Assembly (NCBI GenBank): GCA_021845325.1
Contig: JAKBRR010000054.1
Span: 1 to 8,855, forward strand
Direction of reading: 5' to 3'
Length of the DNA stretch: 8,855 nucleotides
DNA from: Thermoplasmata archaeon
GTDB lineage: Archaea > Thermoplasmatota > Thermoplasmata > Thermoplasmatales > Thermoplasmataceae
The notes beneath the pieces were generated by a model. It was not told where the DNA came from, ran no database searches, and worked only from the letters and a program-made list of their open reading frames with translations. The translations under genes were made by a program, and so were the position numbers. Below are positions 6,544-8,855 of the stretch, one piece after another; the stretch's first letter is position 1, and the number at the start of each line of letters is the position of its first letter.

Positions 6544-7654
6544 TTTCATCACCTATGCTCCTTTTTATAGTTAAAATCATGGCTCTTACAAGCAAATTCC
6601 TTTGTTTTATCTCGTTCCGTATAATTGCATTCCTACTTGTAATTCCATAACCGTTCAAATTTCTGTTTTTATAGTTAAGTATGCCCTTTAAGTATTCCTC
6701 TACTTTCATTTCGGAATTGTTGAGCTTCGTAAGATAGGAAGTAATTGATAATATTAATTTATCTTTCCTTCCCGTTGCAACGAACTCATCAATTGCTTTG
6801 GACATATAATCAACCCCGATATCACTTATAACATTGTCGCGTTTCTTGAATTTTTCATAGAACCCCAGTTGCGAATATACAATATTTTCCGCTGCTGCCT
6901 TGTATGTACTCCAAATTCCTGCGACTACTGCAATTACGATGAGGAAGAGCAGAATAATTAAGATATCAGAATTCTCCGAAGCCGGTTTAGGAACTGCTAT
7001 AATTCCCTGAAAGAAACCGAGGATAAATGCGGCAATATCCCATTTAATATACCTGGAGGATATGTATTCCCCCATATTTCTGTTAAAACTATTAGAAGAG
7101 TTGGATAAAATTGGAAAGAATGAGAAGATAAGGCTCGCAATTGCAAGATAGAGGAAAGAAGGGTAAAGTACAACGAGATCTAAACTGGCATAGGAATAAT
7201 AATAAGAAAATAAAGAAACTGATAAAAATAGAAAAAATGTTGCGATTTTCTTTAAAAATTCTGATATGAACGGCGTGGATTCCAGCAAATCATTCTGATT
7301 TGCAAGCATTAGCATGAGAGGCCACAATGTAAGAGTGAAAAATGGAAACAGAGAATAAGCAGGGTCCAACGCAGAAACAAAAAGATAGGCGTATGCCAGC
7401 AAAATAAATTCAATTACAAAGGCAAAAGCTGCATAGGCCAGAAATAATTTTACAATTTTTGAAATTAATCCAAAACCCAACATACCGAGAATGATTCCAA
7501 AATATCTAATTCCAAGGAGTGCGATAAATGCTATGGCTATGTAAGTAAACAATGTCAATCCAGTGAATTGTGAAAGGATTGCTATAACGATCAGTATTAA
7601 GATCGAAACACCATACCTGGTGTTTATTGGTTTTAGATTTACCGTTTCATTCAT
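6527..7654 (-). CDS. Multi-span membrane protein of the MoxR/DUF58 operon, unknown family
   Basis: The protein has 375 residues. About eight membrane helices occupy the first 250 (roughly 15-30, 33-50, 52-64, 67-95, 101-118, 136-155, 160-182 and 205-222 or 230-249, the exact count being uncertain). The last 125 form a soluble, charged, mostly helical tail (lysine/arginine-rich, for example YEKFKKRDN at 266-274), probably cytosolic and so able to meet MoxR and DUF58. There is no transglutaminase Cys-His-Asp core, no vWA motif and no recognisable transporter signature, so its role is not assigned. The ATG at 7654 is supported by GGAGAT (7665-7660) five bases upstream and by an ATGA overlap with the stop of the preceding gene. 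Its own TGA lies inside the MoxR coding start. A structural or scaffold subunit of the MoxR/DUF58 assembly is a reasonable inference. Confidence 0.8.
   Translation of the reverse strand: MNETVNLKPINTRYGVSILILIVIAILSQFTGLTLFTYIAIAFIALLGIRYFGIILGMLGFGLISKIVKLFLAYAAFAFVIEFILLAYAYLFVSALDPAYSLFPFFTLTLWPLMLMLANQNDLLESTPFISEFLKKIATFFLFLSVSLFSYYYSYASLDLVVLYPSFLYLAIASLIFSFFPILSNSSNSFNRNMGEYISSRYIKWDIAAFILGFFQGIIAVPKPASENSDILIILLFLIVIAVVAGIWSTYKAAAENIVYSQLGFYEKFKKRDNVISDIGVDYMSKAIDEFVATGRKDKLILSITSYLTKLNNSEMKVEEYLKGILNYKNRNLNGYGITSRNAIIRNEIKQRNLLVRAMILTIKRSIGDENAEKQ
6544..6561 (-). promoter_or_regulatory. Ribosome binding sites for the MoxR gene
   Basis: AGGTGAT (6554-6548) is a 7-base perfect match to the complement of the archaeal 16S 3' end and sits four bases before ATG 6543. 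A second element, GGAG (6561-6558), stands eight bases before ATG 6549. Both lie inside the 3' end of the preceding gene and imply strong, coupled translation of MoxR. Confidence 0.55.
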
Positions 7655-8855
7655 GAATTATCTCCGCAGGTGAATATCTTTGGTTTATAAATACCGCGCA
7701 TAAGTCCTCTCAAAAAAGCCTCATAAACCTTCCTGTCTGCTTCCTTTGCCCCGTAAAAAATCTTCTCAAATGCGGAGAGCGCGATTTTAAATTCATCTTT
7801 CTGCCTTAAAATTTTCTTAAGGTTTTCATCATTTTTAATTATTTCCCGGAATGTCATGGATTGATTTTCCTGGCTGAGATAGTCTTTCATATTAAGTCTA
7901 AAAACATCCTTGATATCATCATTATATTGTACACCACGAATCAGTTTTCTATCAGTCTGCATTGAGTGTTTAGCAGAAAGCTCTGTGCACCCCTTTTTCA
8001 AACTTATGTAGGTATGGTCACCATCAGTTTTTACAATCTCTGCACCATTTATTTCCATTTTTGTTTCCTGGTCAGTAGCAATACCCAATGGCGAATTCAA
8101 TGCCCATGAAAGTGGCAGGTCCTCAGCTATCATAGGCCTTATTATACCTTTTCCCCCCCAACCGGTCATCATAGCTTCATGTTGATTGAAATAGTATGGT
8201 TCAAATGGTTTATCTTCCTGCTTATTCCTTAAATTCTCCTCTTCCCGTTGAGGTTCCACATATAAATCAGATAAAGAGTAGTCCTGATCTCCATACTTAA
8301 TCTTTGGGACTTTTGCAGTCCTTTCAAAAAATCCTCCTCTCTTGACTCTTAAGATCAGCCATACTGCCATAACAAATGCAAGTATCCCTACAATAATCAA
8401 AATAATAAATTCATTAATAATAATCGGGTTTATTGGATTGCTGCTTGTAGATTTTTGTCCGGCTCCTGAGTTTGATCCACCAGTTTTATTCCTTGGAGGT
8501 AGCTTATTTGTATGTGGGCTGCCAAATATGTTCAGATTAAAATTTGGTAGCTGAAAATGAATAAAAGGAATATTGAATGTTGGCAAATTAGGGATAGGTA
8601 GAGACCCAAAATTAAGGCTTGGAAGATTGAAATTAAAGTTCAGATTTGGAAAATTGAAAATGTTACCGGTGCCTGGACCGCCTGTACCTGATATTCCATT
8701 TCCAGAGCCTGTTCCAGAGCTTGTAGATCCGGGTCCGCTTGTCGGACCATTGAGTCCGGATTGAATTGGCTGAAGATTGTTTATAGAGGAAATGAGAATC
8801 CAAGAAGCTACTATTACGACGACCATTGTAATAGCGATAGCCTTTTTTGATCTTG
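7651..8855 (-). CDS. Two-span membrane protein: Asn/Phe-rich ectodomain, DUF4129-like tail (5' partial)
   Basis: The frame stays open to the right edge; codons before the ATG at 8826 read RSKKAIAIT, a basic flank fused smoothly to the first helix, so the true start is probably outside the window. Numbered from that ATG: a membrane helix (1-15), a Gly/Ser/Thr-rich linker (23-54), an uncharged Asn/Phe/Pro-rich segment (55-101), a second linker with one N-K-T sequon (113-115), a second membrane helix (138-160) followed by basic RVKRGG, then a cytosolic part. That holds a probable beta domain (about 220-312) and a C-terminal helical region (about 320-380) with MTFREI and YEAFLRGLM, resembling DUF4129, a frequent neighbour of MoxR/DUF58. 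The region between the helices would be outside the cell. The DUF4129 resemblance is by eye and moderate. It overlaps the next gene by ATGA. Confidence 0.82.
   Translation of the reverse strand, partial: RSKKAIAITMVVVIVASWILISSINNLQPIQSGLNGPTSGPGSTSSGTGSGNGISGTGGPGTGNIFNFPNLNFNFNLPSLNFGSLPIPNLPTFNIPFIHFQLPNFNLNIFGSPHTNKLPPRNKTGGSNSGAGQKSTSSNPINPIIINEFIILIIVGILAFVMAVWLILRVKRGGFFERTAKVPKIKYGDQDYSLSDLYVEPQREEENLRNKQEDKPFEPYYFNQHEAMMTGWGGKGIIRPMIAEDLPLSWALNSPLGIATDQETKMEINGAEIVKTDGDHTYISLKKGCTELSAKHSMQTDRKLIRGVQYNDDIKDVFRLNMKDYLSQENQSMTFREIIKNDENLKKILRQKDEFKIALSAFEKIFYGAKEADRKVYEAFLRGLMRGIYKPKIFTCGDNS
8524..8664 (-). repeat. Region coding degenerate Asn/Phe/Leu-Pro repeats
   Basis: This stretch encodes residues 55-101 (numbered from the ATG at 8826). 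Among 47 residues there are 12 Asn, 10 Phe and 7 Pro and no Asp, Glu, Lys or Arg. Loose units of about 8-10 residues built on F-N-x-L-P-x-L-N recur (NFPNLNF, NFNLPSLNF, NLPTFNIPF, QLPNFNLN). Units are degenerate at the DNA level, so this is an old or selected repeat rather than recent slippage. Confidence 0.6.

Noticed and set aside
8573..8764. Plus-strand Pro-rich frame opposite the Asn/Phe segment
   Set aside because: Its proline repeats arise from the complement of the Gly/Ser linker codons; no ribosome binding site or promoter, and it lies within a well-supported minus-strand gene.
1..8855. CRISPR array, insertion sequence or prophage elements
   Set aside because: No direct repeats with regular spacers, transposase motifs, target duplications or phage genes were seen. 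The helicase-nuclease alone is not enough to call a defence island.

Overview
The window looks like chromosomal DNA from an A+T-rich archaeon, most likely an acidophilic, cell-wall-less Thermoplasmata member (Thermoplasmatales-like). Four things suggest this: the low G+C, the heavy use of AGA/AGG and ATA codons, the mix of apparently leaderless plus-strand genes with minus-strand genes whose ribosome binding sites match the archaeal 16S 3' end (AGGAGGTGATC), and the MoxR/DUF58 membrane operon. One predicted external protein segment of about 120 residues contains no Asp or Glu, which fits an acidic habitat. The taxonomic call is inference; no marker gene is present.

Layout from left to right. 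Positions 2-148 (+) hold the last 48 codons of a membrane glycosyltransferase (GT2-like), a gene too short here to be obvious. Positions 149-492 are non-coding, with A+T-rich promoter-like stretches and a perfect 9-bp inverted repeat. Positions 493-828 (+) encode a small four-helix membrane protein. Positions 915-3653 (+) encode a complete UvrD/Rep-family superfamily 1 helicase fused to a C-terminal RecB-like PD-(D/E)XK nuclease, a compact AddA/RecB-like DNA-end-processing enzyme.

From 3654 to the right edge every gene is on the minus strand and tightly packed, read right to left. First is a two-membrane-span protein with a strange Asn/Phe/Pro-rich external segment and a DUF4129-like cytosolic tail (7651-8855, 5' end outside the window). 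Next come a multi-span membrane protein (6527-7654), a MoxR AAA+ ATPase (5575-6543), a DUF58 protein (4258-5568) and a final multi-span membrane protein (3654-4280). Genes overlap or are spaced by a few bases, so they form one translationally coupled operon whose promoter lies beyond the right edge. MoxR and DUF58 are a well-known pair in which the AAA+ ATPase acts as a chaperone-like partner of a von Willebrand A-like protein at the membrane. The other three membrane proteins are presumably the lineage-specific partners or clients, and this uncharacterised assembly is the most interesting part of the window. The operon and the helicase converge with adjoining stop codons and no spacer.
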